Positions 1 to 43,504 are shown, counted from the first letter of the stretch. The stretch is DNA of 64,000 nucleotides from Metaphire vulgaris (GCA_018105865.1 CM030837.1:2051475-2115474), one strand, 5' to 3'. The notes: generated by a model from the letters alone, not told the origin. Translations and numbers: made by a program.

Positions 1-28
1 AATAATGATTATGATTATGATTATGATG

Positions 29-81
<53 letters not shown>
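29..81. repeat. TTA microsatellite
   Basis: About 17 TTA units in the first 81 bp. Confidence 0.95.
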
Positions 82-82
<1 letters not shown>

Positions 83-890
83 ATCATCATCAGTACTGCT
101 ATTATTGAGAGGACAATTTATATATCACCATAATGATTGAGGCCAAAATCAAGGCTACAGTGCATTGACAGACAATTTTAGTCATATGAGGCAAGAAATA
201 ATCGATAGTTATTCAACATCCATTTGGATGTGAGAATGTAGAAATATAGATACAGGCAATTCACTATCTCCTTCCTTATGACCAAAAGCAGGTCTGTTTT
301 GAAACATTTAACAAGCACCCATGCTACACTACATCTGACTGATTTTAAGGGATAAACAAACTTTTTTTCGTTAACACTGTGGAGATTTATATCCAAAAAG
401 TAGATAAGTTTTTGAGCTAAATTTTATGTTCAGACGCGCGTTTACTAAATCCAACCTTATCTTAAGAGTGTCGGCAAACTTGTTTGCATTTGGACTGGCA
501 CCTAAGTGGTAGTACTGTGACTATAATCTTAAACAAGGTAGTGCAAAATGGCGTTCGTTTCACCTCGATAGGGTTATCTTGCAGTTTCACAGGAAATATG
601 TTTTGTCTTTTGTTCACTTAGTGCTACTATGTCTCCATGGCAAGCATTGTGAAGCATTATTTAGTGTACATCTATGTTCAGGATATAGCGCTTTACGATT
701 TGGGATAGGCTCCCTTTATGTACCACTTGAATATATTTCATGTTGTATTATTTCTTATATCGTCATGCAGTATAAATTATGTTGTGTGCAGTTCTGTCTG
801 TGACACTAGTGTGTCATAGACAAATTTATAATGAAGTTTTTATGGTATGGGACACATATTGCCGGTAATGTAAAATATCATCTTCATCCT

Positions 891-1034
891 CACTTTCTGC
901 CTGCATGGCAACAATAGTTAGATATGAAACATTTCATACGAAACCTTATGTAAAATATAATATAATAATAATATAATATATTATAAGTGGAAATGTTTCG
1001 TATCTGACTATTGCCGCCATGCAGGCAGAAAGTG
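891..1034. mobile_element. 144-bp hairpin MITE beside an ATG microsatellite
   Basis: CACTTTCTGCCTGCATGGC and its inverse GCCATGCAGGCAGAAAGTG bound arms of about 45 bp around an AT-rich loop. The next sequence is a long ATG/GTG repeat (1036-1138). Confidence 0.65.
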
Positions 1035-1035
1035 A

Positions 1036-1036
1036 T

Positions 1037-1091
<55 letters not shown>

Positions 1092-1138
1092 GGTGGTGGT
1101 GGTGGTGGTGGTGGTGATGATGATGATGATGATGATGA
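1036..1138. repeat. ATG/GTG microsatellite
   Basis: ATG units enclose a block of GTG units; the poly-Met/Val reading is not coding. Confidence 0.95.
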
Positions 1139-1549
1139 ATGTAAAATATATACAGAATCGTAATGTGGCTTATATTTACAAAGATCAGTTATACATTTAT
1201 ATGTTTGATATGGTTATGTTGTACAAACTCATGCATGGATGCACTTATATACAAAATAAAATGATATCAGCAGGACATCTATACAATAGAATTGTTTATA
1301 CAACATGTTCAAGAATACTTCACACGGACTCCTTAATACTAGTTTCATAATAAGATACCTGATACACTCACTGATCATGTAAAGTAATATTATTTTCTGA
1401 TTGGATGTAATTGACTATTATTATGGGATCAATAATATTTGTGTTTCCAGGCGATCATAAGTATACTGAGCTAAAAATTTGCAGTTTTGAGCGGGTTCAT
1501 TATGTTGCCTAGGCGACGCGTAATTGCTTTGTGTTTGCTGTTTTTGTAG

Positions 1550-33967
<32,418 letters not shown>

Positions 33968-34315
33968 CACTCTGTTTAAATATCGACAGTTTCTGTCCGT
34001 TCTTCACCGATGGACTGTGCAATAACTTTCCGCTAACCATTCGCGCTGTCTTTAGTTGCATTTTGCGGAAATAGTTTTGTCGGTCAATGGCAGGATCCAG
34101 CACAGCATGCATTTATAATTCTTAATATTATTAACTTTTGATCTACATTATGAAAGGTTGTATTCAGATTTAATAATCGTTGTTGATAAATTGCTTTGAT
34201 CAGACTTCTATACAGGGCTCTTTTGTAAAAAATATTTTCCGGAATGCATTAGACAGAAGTCACTTGTCAACATGACATAGTGGCTGAACAGTTACTATAA
34301 TGATTATTATCAATA

Positions 34316-34388
34316 CAACATTAAATTCATACATAGAAAATTTAGAACTATATCGGTTCTAAATTTCCTATTTATGAATTTGATGTTG
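34316..34388. repeat. 73-bp imperfect inverted repeat
   Basis: CAACATTAAATTCAT at the left pairs with ATGAATTTGATGTTG at the right; about 33-bp arms and a 4-nt loop. It lies about 350 bp past the liprin stop, possibly in its 3' UTR. Confidence 0.7.
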
Positions 34389-34407
34389 CAAAAAATACCA
34401 GTTTTCA

Positions 34408-34453
34408 GATTTTCTGGAACGCCGTTCCGCCTCATTCTGGCACAAAAAAGCAC
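34408..34453. mobile_element. terminal fragment of the 2375/3133 MITE family
   Basis: TCTGGAACGCCGTTCCG followed by TTCTGGCAC and AAAAAAGCACTG is the reverse complement of the family's left end. Confidence 0.55.
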
Positions 34454-35484
34454 TGCTTCTATAAAAGTTTAATGTGTGCTTTGCTTGTTCACATTTGATT
34501 TTAATAACATTTGTTCATCATACATTTGACACAATATGTTGTTATTTTGCTGTCTTTAGTTTTTTCAGTTGGTGTTGTCACAGATGTTTCAGTTACTGTT
34601 GACTTCCGATTTTCACTTGATTTTAGATATTTGATTTGTACCGAATCTATTGCTTTGTACCAAATTTCAAGTTTCTTTTAGAATCTGGTTTAATTAGTAA
34701 TGAAATTGGGTGTCTGTTGAGTGATGTTTTAAGTTTTCTTATTGAGGCAATAAGATTGGGTTCGTCTGTTAATGAGAGTCACTGATAAACAGAATTTTAA
34801 GCTTATCTAATTTTAGTTGTGCATTTGTGAAGAAAATTATGCTACATCCTATTCTATTATATATTTTACAAGTTTCTAATTTTGCATATCATCTGTCATT
34901 AGACTTACACAATATTTCTACAGTCTGTTGCCAAATCAGTGATTTTATTTTGCTTTTATATATGAAAATAGTTTAATCATCTCTATGACTTTAACTTTCT
35001 ATATGAATGTATATAAGAAGTTGGTTTTTGTGAATATTGTAATAGGTCATTTGGGTCAGACTTTTTGATGAGCGTGGACAGATCATTATGTTCCAAGATT
35101 GAAAGTTTATTCATTACTGATATTATCAAAATGAGAAAATTACAAGTTATAATAATAAATAATAACAAGGTTTATAAGTGGTTCAGGAGGGTTTGCCCTG
35201 TGTGAAAACCATGTCTTGGATTCTATGCAATGATTTATGTCTTATGTTAAGGTTGGACCTAAAGTGTTCAAACTATTTCTGTTTTGAGATGATGTGGACA
35301 TTTGTTTGTACCTTTTTGAATGTGCCTTATCAGTTTGTGCAAGTAGAAAATGAATGGATTATATTATAATACTTATCAATTAAATTCAACAAACTGATTG
35401 ACATTTAATTTTGTTCTCTATTTTGACAGACATAATAATATGGTCAGTAGGGCATTTTCAGCTGTAGCGAGCATATTATTATAT

Positions 35485-35990
35485 GACTAGTTGCTGACCC
35501 GTCAAAAAAGACGGGAGAGAGTGACTACTTTCTACCCCTATACCCCTATTTATTGCAAAAGTTTAAATTATTGCATATAAAAATTTCTAAAATCTGAAAA
35601 TGTTAAGTGAATGCGTGATTATCATTTAAAATTTTTCTGACGGCCTCACAGGGTGGTTTTCCCCACCACATTAGGATGCACACCATAACGGAACCTACGA
35701 ACACGGTTTGGACCTACGACTTAAAAGGGGATCTGGATCATCTGGTCTCCCACGGGGGTGCGTCCCCGGTGGGGCCTACAGACTTTGGGCATACGGCTCC
35801 TTTTGGGCTTACGGCCCCAAAGGGGCTTGGTCTCCACTGGTGGCTGGACTTGGTCTCCCACGGGAGCTGCGCCCCAGTGAGGCTTACAGGCTACTATGGG
35901 GGCTTGGTTCCTGACGGGAGGCTGCGCCCCCATTAAGGTTTAGGGTCCAACACGGGGGAGCTACGCCCCCGAGGGACGTAGCCAGAATTT
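35485..35990. repeat. dispersed repeat with GACCCGTC hairpin, copy 1
   Basis: It starts GCTGACCCGTCAAAAAAGAC with a CCCGTC/GACGGG hairpin, then AATCTGAAAATGTTAAGTGA and CATAACGGAACCTACGA, then G/C-rich GGTCTCCCACGGGGG units. Blocks recur in order at 63186-63600. A Helentron-like origin is a guess. Confidence 0.6.
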
Positions 35991-36303
35991 TAGGTTCGTT
36001 CGGGGCTGAAGCCCAAGATTCACTTCCTCTATGGGCGCCCGCACATTAGGGCAAGAGGAGGCACCCCCACTAGAAAATGCAAATGCCAATATTTCACATT
36101 GACATTTGAAAACCTTGCTAAAATATCCGTGACAATTGTGCTAAAATGTGTGTGTTGCCCCTCGAAGAATTTATGTGGCGTGCCCGTGACCATTATGTTT
36201 GCCCCTGTTTGGAAAAAATTCTGTGGGCGCCCATGCCACCCTTTCATTCCCTCGTGTTAGACGCTCCCTGGCGGCGTTAGACGCGGCCCCCTTGGAATGA
36301 AGG

Positions 36304-36482
36304 CAGGGCCGGATTAAGGTCCGAGTGGGCTGGGGGGAGCGGGTGGGGCTGAGAAATAAGGCCGTTGCCTATACTGATAATCTCTAACGAGCAAAAAAAG
36401 GTTATCTCGAAAATCGGTGGGCCTATTTTCATGGTGGGCCTGGAGCTGCAGCCCCCTCGGCCCCCACCTTAATATGGCCCTG
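36304..36482. mobile_element. hAT-type MITE, family VI
   Basis: The ends CAGGGCCGGATTAAGGT and ACCTTAATATGGCCCTG are flanked by aatgaagg and aatggagg (7 of 8 equal). A related terminus occurs around 50772 and 51245. Confidence 0.8.
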
Positions 36483-36617
36483 AATGGAGGTTCGGGGTTT
36501 CCCCCGGAAATTATTTTGAAATCGTAAATGCTCGTAGGCTAAGTGTGTTTTAGAGCATTTTGGACACAAAATCACAGGTCTGGCATCACCAGGTTCCGTG
36601 TCTGTAACTTCTTATGC

Positions 36618-36697
36618 TTAACCCCTTAACCGTGTATTTAACTGTAACTCAATGTAAAATGGACGGATATATCCGGGATCCCCAGTTAAGGGGTTAA
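36618..36697. mobile_element. piggyBac-like 80-bp MITE, copy D
   Basis: Nearly identical to copy B and to the reverse complement of copy A; TTAA at 36618-36621 and 36694-36697. Confidence 0.85.
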
Positions 36698-36886
36698 GCA
36701 ACCTCTCAACAGAGCTACACTCTTAGACCTCAAGGACAAAATCTGGAAATTACTAATCGGAATAATTACTTGACTATAAAAACTTAATTCTAAGATTACT
36801 GTATTCGGGACGTAGCCTAAATGTAAAAATTAGTTTTAATTTTCACTAACTTCTTATTTGCATTTGATAGTAGGGCATGTAGTATG

Positions 36887-37045
36887 CAGGGCGCGATTTG
36901 TAGGGGGATCCCCCCACTGCCCAACTGCATCCTCCTACTGCTACATCCCCCACCACTACATCCTCCTACTGCCACACTTCCTCAATAACTACATCCCCCA
37001 AGCTTGACATACCCCCCATTGCTCCAGGTCACAAATCGCACCCTG
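36887..37045. mobile_element. hAT-type MITE, family VII
   Basis: The ends CAGGGCGCGATTTGT and ACAAATCGCACCCTG are flanked by the perfect 8-bp duplication gtagtatg (36879-36886, 37046-37053). The interior is a CT/CA-rich imperfect repeat of CTACATCCCCC. Confidence 0.88.
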
Positions 37046-37298
37046 GTAGTATGTATTATTATGTATTATGCATTACGTTTTGACCTTGCGTGTTACCAAG
37101 ATTTTTGTTTGATTGATTGATCAATAAGAAATATAACATCACAAAGAGAAGAGAGTTCAAGAGACCGAATGATGTTTAACGATTTAGCAGAGATGACTGC
37201 TTAGATGTCACGGCTAGTCTTCATCGGCTTCGAAAATATCAGTAATAAGTTTCAAACGATCAAAACGAAGACAAATAATTGCTTGGTCTATATATGTT

Positions 37299-37322
37299 TT
37301 TATTATAATTGATGTATTTATT
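37299..37322 (-). promoter_or_regulatory. possible polyadenylation signals of the GTPase gene
   Basis: Two AATAAA hexamers on the minus strand (37317-37322 and 37299-37304) lie about 300 bp past the stop codon. The position suits a short 3' UTR, but the region is AT-rich. Confidence 0.3.
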
Positions 37323-37618
37323 GCGTCCAAGTCTAAATATAAATATGTATTGCCCTAAAAGATAAAGCTTCATCATCATTTCTTTACGCTGAAATTAGAG
37401 AGGCTATCGTAAGCGAGCATTTCAAGAATCTCACGTAAGCAATAAATGTCTTAAGTCGTGAAAGGTTCTATATGTTTAAGTCATATTCCTTTTTCTTCAT
37501 TTATCTAATAAAACTAATATCCACAAAATAAGAGTTTTAAAATATTGATATCTTAAGACTGACCCGGGCATAGTCTATTTTTGCAAGAGAACAATTGAGG
37601 GGACCACTCAAAATTTCG

Positions 37619-40600
37619 TCAAATTTTGCTTCGTACAACTTTGAGGATTTCATCAAGCTTTAAATCTACACATTTGTTTTCTTTGAGGTCATTCTCGTCA
37701 GCAGGCTGACTTCCTCTCTGCGGAGCGATATCTTGATGAAGTTCTTGAAAAAACCAACGCATCAATTCATCAAATTTGGTTATGCAGTGAGCATCAAATT
37801 TCCAGTCAGGAAAATGATTTGTCTTTGCATCATCCCACGGCATACCATCGCCTTCCTGAAAGTCTTTGAACCAAACTCTAGTAGTGTCTGGTACATTATG
37901 GCAGGAAATTGCACACAGTCGTTCACTCTCCCGATCACTGGTTCCAATAAGTCCTTGCGGTTGATGACACGAATGATGGCAGTCCATTTCTGATGTCCTG
38001 TCTTTTTCCACTTGGTGATCTCGTGCTCCCCAACACAACGCTCCACACCAATAACAGTGCTCAGTGCAACCTAAACGCTTCCTGATTCTATTATCTTCTG
38101 AGACCAAAGGAAATTCAATAATTTCCGTTTTAGTCAGATAAGGATCCAAATGGTTCTCTATGCTACTCTTGAATGCTTCAAAGTCAGAATCTTTTGGGGC
38201 CAGTTTACTGTAGTAGTGATCCTCAACCCTTGCAAGTTGCTTCAGTATTCCATCAATGTCCTCTTTGCAAGTCGACTTCTTGAGCTTTGTTTTAATGCCA
38301 TTTAATTCCGTCTTAATTGTAGAATCGTATATTTCTACTAATTTCTCATGCGAAAACAAGGAATTTACCTGCGCCTTGTACCATTCTTCAATTGCATATT
38401 TGGGGTTTCTAAAATGATTTAAAGCTCTTTGTTTATTCCCAGTTTGAACCTCTATTGCTAGCTGCTCGAAATAGAGCAGCCTCACCTTTTCACTGTTTGT
38501 TGTCCATTCCAGAGATAAAACCTTCTCCACATTTTCGACGTAGGCGTCTTCAAAAGCTTTCTTTTTAATCGCTTTACACAATTGTTGTGCAAATATTTCT
38601 CCCTCACCTGCGCTAGAGAATCTAGATTTCAATCTTGTTTCGATCTCTGTAATGTAATCATCCTTTTTCTCGTTTAAAATTTCTATTGGACTGTTGTGTT
38701 TATTCCATGTTGCTTGTAATTCGATCAGTTTGTAGTAGAATCGCTGTAAGGCGTAAATCTGCAGATCTATTTTGAAATTATCTTTCAAATGAGCAGAAAA
38801 CTTCTTCTCAAATGCTTTAATTCTTACTGGAAATTCAATTCTTATTTGTCTCACCATTCCTTCTTCAAAATCAAGGCCTGATTTAAAGTATTCGTCGCCT
38901 CCTATACTTTTACAAATATTTGCGATAATATCATCAATTACACTATACAAAACGTCTTTTAAATCTTCAGTTAATGGCCTAAAAGAGCCACTAAACTGTA
39001 CAATTTTCAAGTCAAAGTAGACATGCTTGAAAGCATTCATTTGAAACAAATTATCACATGTTTCAATTTCAAATTTTTTGAGGATGTTAGGCAAAACGCC
39101 AGTCACTACATATTCGTCATGAAGCGCTTTATAGAATCTACCTGTTGGATCCATTCGGCTATCTTTAGATTTTGCTATTCCTTGCAGCAGCTTCCAGATG
39201 TTTGCTGTTATTGACGCTTGTTCCTCTGATGAATAAATTCCGCTCGGTCTCTCCTCAAGCGCCTTGTTGAGTTGAACTGCAATTGTGCGAGTGAAGTCCG
39301 AAAAACATCCTTGCTTGACTGCGGATCCATCAAATGTCTCTTTCAGCATCTTTTTCGATCTTTCATGTAGATCCTCATTGTATTTTGCTAAAGAAGTCTT
39401 CGTAGCTTCTTCCCATTCTGTTCCTGAAATTTCTTGAAGTAAATTATTGTATTGGCTTTCATATTCTTTGCAAAATTGACATTTACCAGGGCAAGTGTGT
39501 GGAATCATCGAAATACTTGTTTCTATAGACCTCATCATTTCCTTTTTCATCGTTTCTATTTCAATTTTTCGTTTCCCTTCAATAGACTTCCTGATTTGTT
39601 CTTTAATTTGTGTGGCAAATGTCTCCCTATGTTTCCTGATTGCATGATCAGCTAACTCCTTTACATTTGCAATCTTTTTTTCGAAATACAGGAAATCTGT
39701 AATGTGTTTCACATTTTTAAAATTTAAAGCGAAATTCTCTTCTTTTACGCAAGTCCAATAGCTTTCGAAATGATCTGACCATCGCTCAAACGTCTTCTTC
39801 TGCTTTGAAGCCTCTATTCTCCCCAGAAGTGTTTTAAACAAGCTTACGACATCTTCGTGATATCCTTGAGACGGCGGTGAATTGACACTTGATCCGTCTT
39901 TGAAAGGACCAAAATGTTGAAACAAATCTCCTGATTGAATACGAGCTATCAGTTCATCCAGACATTCAGCCGAAGCAGCTCCTATTTCAACGTCGCGTTT
40001 CTCAATTAGTTCAAAGGCTTTCTTGATAGCTTCGATGAACTGATTTTTTGCCTGTTCAATTTTTGCAAGATTTTTTTCCTGAAGATGCTGAACCATGAGT
40101 AGATCTGGTCTGATTCCTCCCCCTCTGAGGCGAGCCATAGCTACTATTGCAATCTGTAATATTTCAGTCATTTCAATTATTCCTTCGCCGAGAATGTCCA
40201 CAATGGTGAGGTCACTGACGCCCAACGCATATGTTGCCATCAGACGATCTTTATGACTCGCCTTTGGATCGTTCATCTTCTCAGGAGAACAGAGACCTTC
40301 TGTGTCAATTAGGACGATGGCATCGCACTGATGCGTGTTACGAAGATCATCTTCGAGCATTATCATTCTCATGTAGAGACCCCGACTGCATCTACCCACT
40401 GAAACGGCAAATCTACAGGAAAATAACGCATTCAGCAACGTTGATTTTCCGGATGATTGCAATCCTATAATGCTAATAACGAAGACTCTGAAATTCTTCT
40501 TCTTTGAGACAGAGTTGCAAATTGCTTTCAGCCATAGAATTTGAATTTCTCCAGAATCTCCATTCAGTAATTCGATCGCATGTCCTTCGATAAGCAAGTC

Positions 40601-42232
40601 TGCAATGTAGTTTGGCATTGTTTGAATTTGATACAGCTCCTGTAGTGATGACTTAGTTAGACTTAACTCAAACAGTCGTCCCATAGTTCTAAAAAAATGC
40701 TCCTGTCCAATATTGATGTTATCTGCTTTCTCCATCGCCAATATTAATTTCTCTCGAGCTTTCTTTAACTCTTTATCACTTTTGGTATCTCTTGTATTCT
40801 CGTTGTTGTTGCCTTTCAAAGGCGCCTTCACAATTCTTCGCATCTTTTCATTTGATTCTCTGACCTCTAATCTTGCCGACTCAGATTCTCTGCCTGACAG
40901 CTGAGATAACTGTGTTTCTAAATAAACGAGAGATTGCTTGGCGTGCTTATTTGGACGGTTCACAGTTGCTATAAAAAGTTCAATCAAAATTTTAAACTTG
41001 TGGTCCCATTTCGCATGTTGTTCAATCTCTACTCGATCCAAAATCTGACGAGTGTTGTAGCATCCTTCATTTCGCACCATTTCTACAATGCGCTGACAAT
41101 TCTCATCCTTGAAAGCTATTGGACTTTGCAACGAGTTTGGAAGTTTCATTTCTAAACTGAATTTTGACGACGACGATTTCAGATTCACTGCCATTGTTAA
41201 ACTCTCGTACAACAATTGCCTCAAGGTCTCCTGAGTGTCATCACTTGCCAACATAGATGTGCTGATACTACTTATGTCAAAATCATCTGCTTCTGGATCT
41301 GGATCAACTAAAACTTGAGAGTTCATTTTTCCCGAGAGAATTTTCTTTAATTTTGACCATTCCACTTGATTAAATCCTGGCATCAAAAACACAATGAACG
41401 AACAAGACAACTCTAGTAGGTATTTCAGTGTATCTTCAAACTGTAAAACCTCTCCATGGACATTTGCCAGAATTGCAACTTCCCCCATATTTCCTTTGTA
41501 ATATTCAAGCATTACACTGTTCCACGTGCTGTCATTGCATGTTTCTTGGGTCAACCAGACCATTTCTACACTTCCATCAAGAGTTCTTGGTCGACCAAAT
41601 CGACTTCCCGCTTCACAGCAGGACGAAAACACATACTGCTTTCTCACCAGTTGATTAAGAATTGTGCTTTTTCCAATTTTATTGTTACCAAGACGAATAG
41701 CTGTTATCATGCGAAATGGACTTGTGAACAAATAATTTTCTGTGATCTGACCTGTATTCGATTCCCATTTGATTTCCGCATTCTGAATTAGCGAAATTGT
41801 TAAAATATATTCATCCTTTTTGTAGATATTTGGAACTATCAATGGAATTGCTACTGGAAACTTTGACAGTATTCGTAAAATATCTTGCGCCACAACAAAA
41901 TCAGCAGCATTGATGATACTGGTTAAGCAATCCAATCGGGAAATTGGATCGTTTGATGAAATATCTGAAACAGGTTTCTTGGCCCTTGAGGGTTTACTAC
42001 CAGAATTACCAATCGAAGAATGCGCTTTATGTTTTGGTCGTGTTACCAAAGAGAGAAGATTTTGAGAGGTGATGACATTCCCATTCCACATCTTGATGCG
42101 TTGTACTATGTAGGGCATCGCTTGTTTCCAAAAGTTTTTTAGATCATCTTCGTCTATACTTGGTTTGTCGAGTACCTTTTGTACTTTCGAATATCTGGTA
42201 TCACTGAGTAAGCTTTTCAAATTTTGGATCAT
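37619..42232 (-). CDS. VLIG/URGCP-type very large GTPase, single exon
   Basis: The intact 1537-residue ORF has no introns. An N-terminal GTPase-like domain carries GNNKIGKS at residues 182-189 and DGSVEMVWL at 219-227. The main VLIG-type G domain has GLQSSGKST at 590-598, DTEGLCSPE from 643 and MVQH at 713-716. Helical sequence follows, with CPGKCQFC at 914-921. A Cys/His cluster at 1389-1444 (CTEHCYWC..HHSCHQPQGL) is characteristic of the family's C-terminal region. In vertebrates this family includes interferon-inducible VLIG1/GVINP and URGCP; cellular roles are poorly known, and an immune role here is inference. The chosen ATG is the first in frame, with a stop about 70 bp upstream and no acceptor between. 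Single-exon coding matches many family members. Confidence 0.94.
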   Translation of the reverse strand: MIQNLKSLLSDTRYSKVQKVLDKPSIDEDDLKNFWKQAMPYIVQRIKMWNGNVITSQNLLSLVTRPKHKAHSSIGNSGSKPSRAKKPVSDISSNDPISRLDCLTSIINAADFVVAQDILRILSKFPVAIPLIVPNIYKKDEYILTISLIQNAEIKWESNTGQITENYLFTSPFRMITAIRLGNNKIGKSTILNQLVRKQYVFSSCCEAGSRFGRPRTLDGSVEMVWLTQETCNDSTWNSVMLEYYKGNMGEVAILANVHGEVLQFEDTLKYLLELSCSFIVFLMPGFNQVEWSKLKKILSGKMNSQVLVDPDPEADDFDISSISTSMLASDDTQETLRQLLYESLTMAVNLKSSSSKFSLEMKLPNSLQSPIAFKDENCQRIVEMVRNEGCYNTRQILDRVEIEQHAKWDHKFKILIELFIATVNRPNKHAKQSLVYLETQLSQLSGRESESARLEVRESNEKMRRIVKAPLKGNNNENTRDTKSDKELKKAREKLILAMEKADNINIGQEHFFRTMGRLFELSLTKSSLQELYQIQTMPNYIADLLIEGHAIELLNGDSGEIQILWLKAICNSVSKKKNFRVFVISIIGLQSSGKSTLLNALFSCRFAVSVGRCSRGLYMRMIMLEDDLRNTHQCDAIVLIDTEGLCSPEKMNDPKASHKDRLMATYALGVSDLTIVDILGEGIIEMTEILQIAIVAMARLRGGGIRPDLLMVQHLQEKNLAKIEQAKNQFIEAIKKAFELIEKRDVEIGAASAECLDELIARIQSGDLFQHFGPFKDGSSVNSPPSQGYHEDVVSLFKTLLGRIEASKQKKTFERWSDHFESYWTCVKEENFALNFKNVKHITDFLYFEKKIANVKELADHAIRKHRETFATQIKEQIRKSIEGKRKIEIETMKKEMMRSIETSISMIPHTCPGKCQFCKEYESQYNNLLQEISGTEWEEATKTSLAKYNEDLHERSKKMLKETFDGSAVKQGCFSDFTRTIAVQLNKALEERPSGIYSSEEQASITANIWKLLQGIAKSKDSRMDPTGRFYKALHDEYVVTGVLPNILKKFEIETCDNLFQMNAFKHVYFDLKIVQFSGSFRPLTEDLKDVLYSVIDDIIANICKSIGGDEYFKSGLDFEEGMVRQIRIEFPVRIKAFEKKFSAHLKDNFKIDLQIYALQRFYYKLIELQATWNKHNSPIEILNEKKDDYITEIETRLKSRFSSAGEGEIFAQQLCKAIKKKAFEDAYVENVEKVLSLEWTTNSEKVRLLYFEQLAIEVQTGNKQRALNHFRNPKYAIEEWYKAQVNSLFSHEKLVEIYDSTIKTELNGIKTKLKKSTCKEDIDGILKQLARVEDHYYSKLAPKDSDFEAFKSSIENHLDPYLTKTEIIEFPLVSEDNRIRKRLGCTEHCYWCGALCWGARDHQVEKDRTSEMDCHHSCHQPQGLIGTSDRESERLCAISCHNVPDTTRVWFKDFQEGDGMPWDDAKTNHFPDWKFDAHCITKFDELMRWFFQELHQDIAPQRGSQPADENDLKENKCVDLKLDEILKVVRSKI

Positions 42233-42567
42233 AAAGTCTATTTGGGTGATAAATAATGAACATTTGAGTTGATATTTGGAATATTCATTATAAAGATAAA
42301 GTTGTTAATTGATTACATATTGAGAATAAATTTAACATAAGAACACGATTTACTAAAATTTCCGTCTTAAAATACAAGAATACCATTACACTAGGGCAAC
42401 GAACTGACCGTTCCCGTTTCTAATGTTGGCTCAAATTAACGCGAACTTAGCGCACCTATACAGTGTATAGTGTCGGCTGCTAGTTCGTCGTCTTTGGTTG
42501 CAACACCTAACAACAACGACGGTAACGATCATCATTGGTGCCCAGTTGCCCCGTTTTTTATCCTACC

Positions 42568-42975
42568 CAGGGACGGTTCCATGGGGGTGACTGGGGATGC
42601 ATCCCCCCACCGGCCCACCATAAATGCGTCTTGAATGGAAGACGGTCATCTAAACGGATTAGCTTTAATGTATATCCACAAAGACATCTTAGACATGGAT
42701 AAATCCATAGACGATATCATCGACAAATTCGCTTCCAGCAATAGAAAACTCGATTTTGCACTATGACTTTGTACAACCAGACTAAAATGGCTTTTATACA
42801 GTGTCAATTCTGAACAGTATATTTTATAAATCAAATCTACAGATTTCTTCTAAACCGTTTACATATAATTCCCTTGACAATTGGCGGGATCTTCCTAGAA
42901 ATTCATTGCATCTCTCCACCAGCTCCCTAGAAATTCATTCCATACCCACACCAACAGTTCTTGAAACCGCCACTG
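42568..42975. mobile_element. hAT-type MITE, family II, copy 2
   Basis: The start CAGGGACGGTTCCATGGGGG and TGCATCCCCCCACCGG match the 4046 element; the end is GAAACCGCCACTG. Flanks atcctacc and atactacc agree at 7 of 8 positions. It lies about 340 bp upstream of the GTPase start codon. Confidence 0.8.
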
Positions 42976-43504
42976 ATACTACCACAACATACTCAATAGC
43001 GATACATGTACCTAAGTCGGCTAGAACTGCCGCTTGCCAACTGTTAACCAACATCGTATATAAAATCCTGGCCGACCCCTCTAGCAATAGCCACTGGCGA
43101 TATTTAATCGGCATCGTCCCATAATTCTGAAGCAAACGGCAAGAGGACGGGGAAAGAAAGAGGCACAACCTGGATTCCGCTTTTTTAAAAACGTAATCAG
43201 AAATGTATGCAGAATTACGGGTGAGTCTCCAATTGCTTTCAGATGCCAGCCAAACTCTATCGACCAAAGCAGCAAAGAGGAAAATCAGAGGTCAGATGCT
43301 GGCAGCCTCAGTGTCCTCCAAACTAGATAAACATAAGAGGTGCAGTAAGAATCCTCACGTCTGACGAGAAACCGGTCATTTATAACCCTCAGACGTACCA
43401 GGAACTGAACTGCTGAGGAAGCATCCCACCTCACCGGAAGATCGGGCTCACGTACTTCCAGCGAACGACTGCACACCCCTCCAGGTGACCGTAGAGGATG
43501 TTAG

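Larger units (their letters stand above)
1..1549. other. non-coding, upstream liprin-beta intron
   Basis: AT-rich, with two microsatellites and a hairpin MITE. No further liprin exon was recognised; ORFs here are short and lack homology or coding character. Confidence 0.6.
33968..37618. other. intergenic, between convergent liprin-beta and GTPase genes
   Basis: It includes the liprin 3' UTR (end unknown), an inverted repeat at 34316, the hairpin-start repeat at 35485, hAT MITEs at 36304 and 36887, and piggyBac-like copy D. Confidence 0.6.

Noticed and set aside
35676..35936. Gly/Pro-rich ORFs at 35.7 kb and 63.4 kb
   Set aside because: Both are frames through the same G/C-rich dispersed repeat.
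37733..38046. Additional small ORFs inside the GTPase gene
   Set aside because: Shadow frames of the 1537-codon ORF on both strands.
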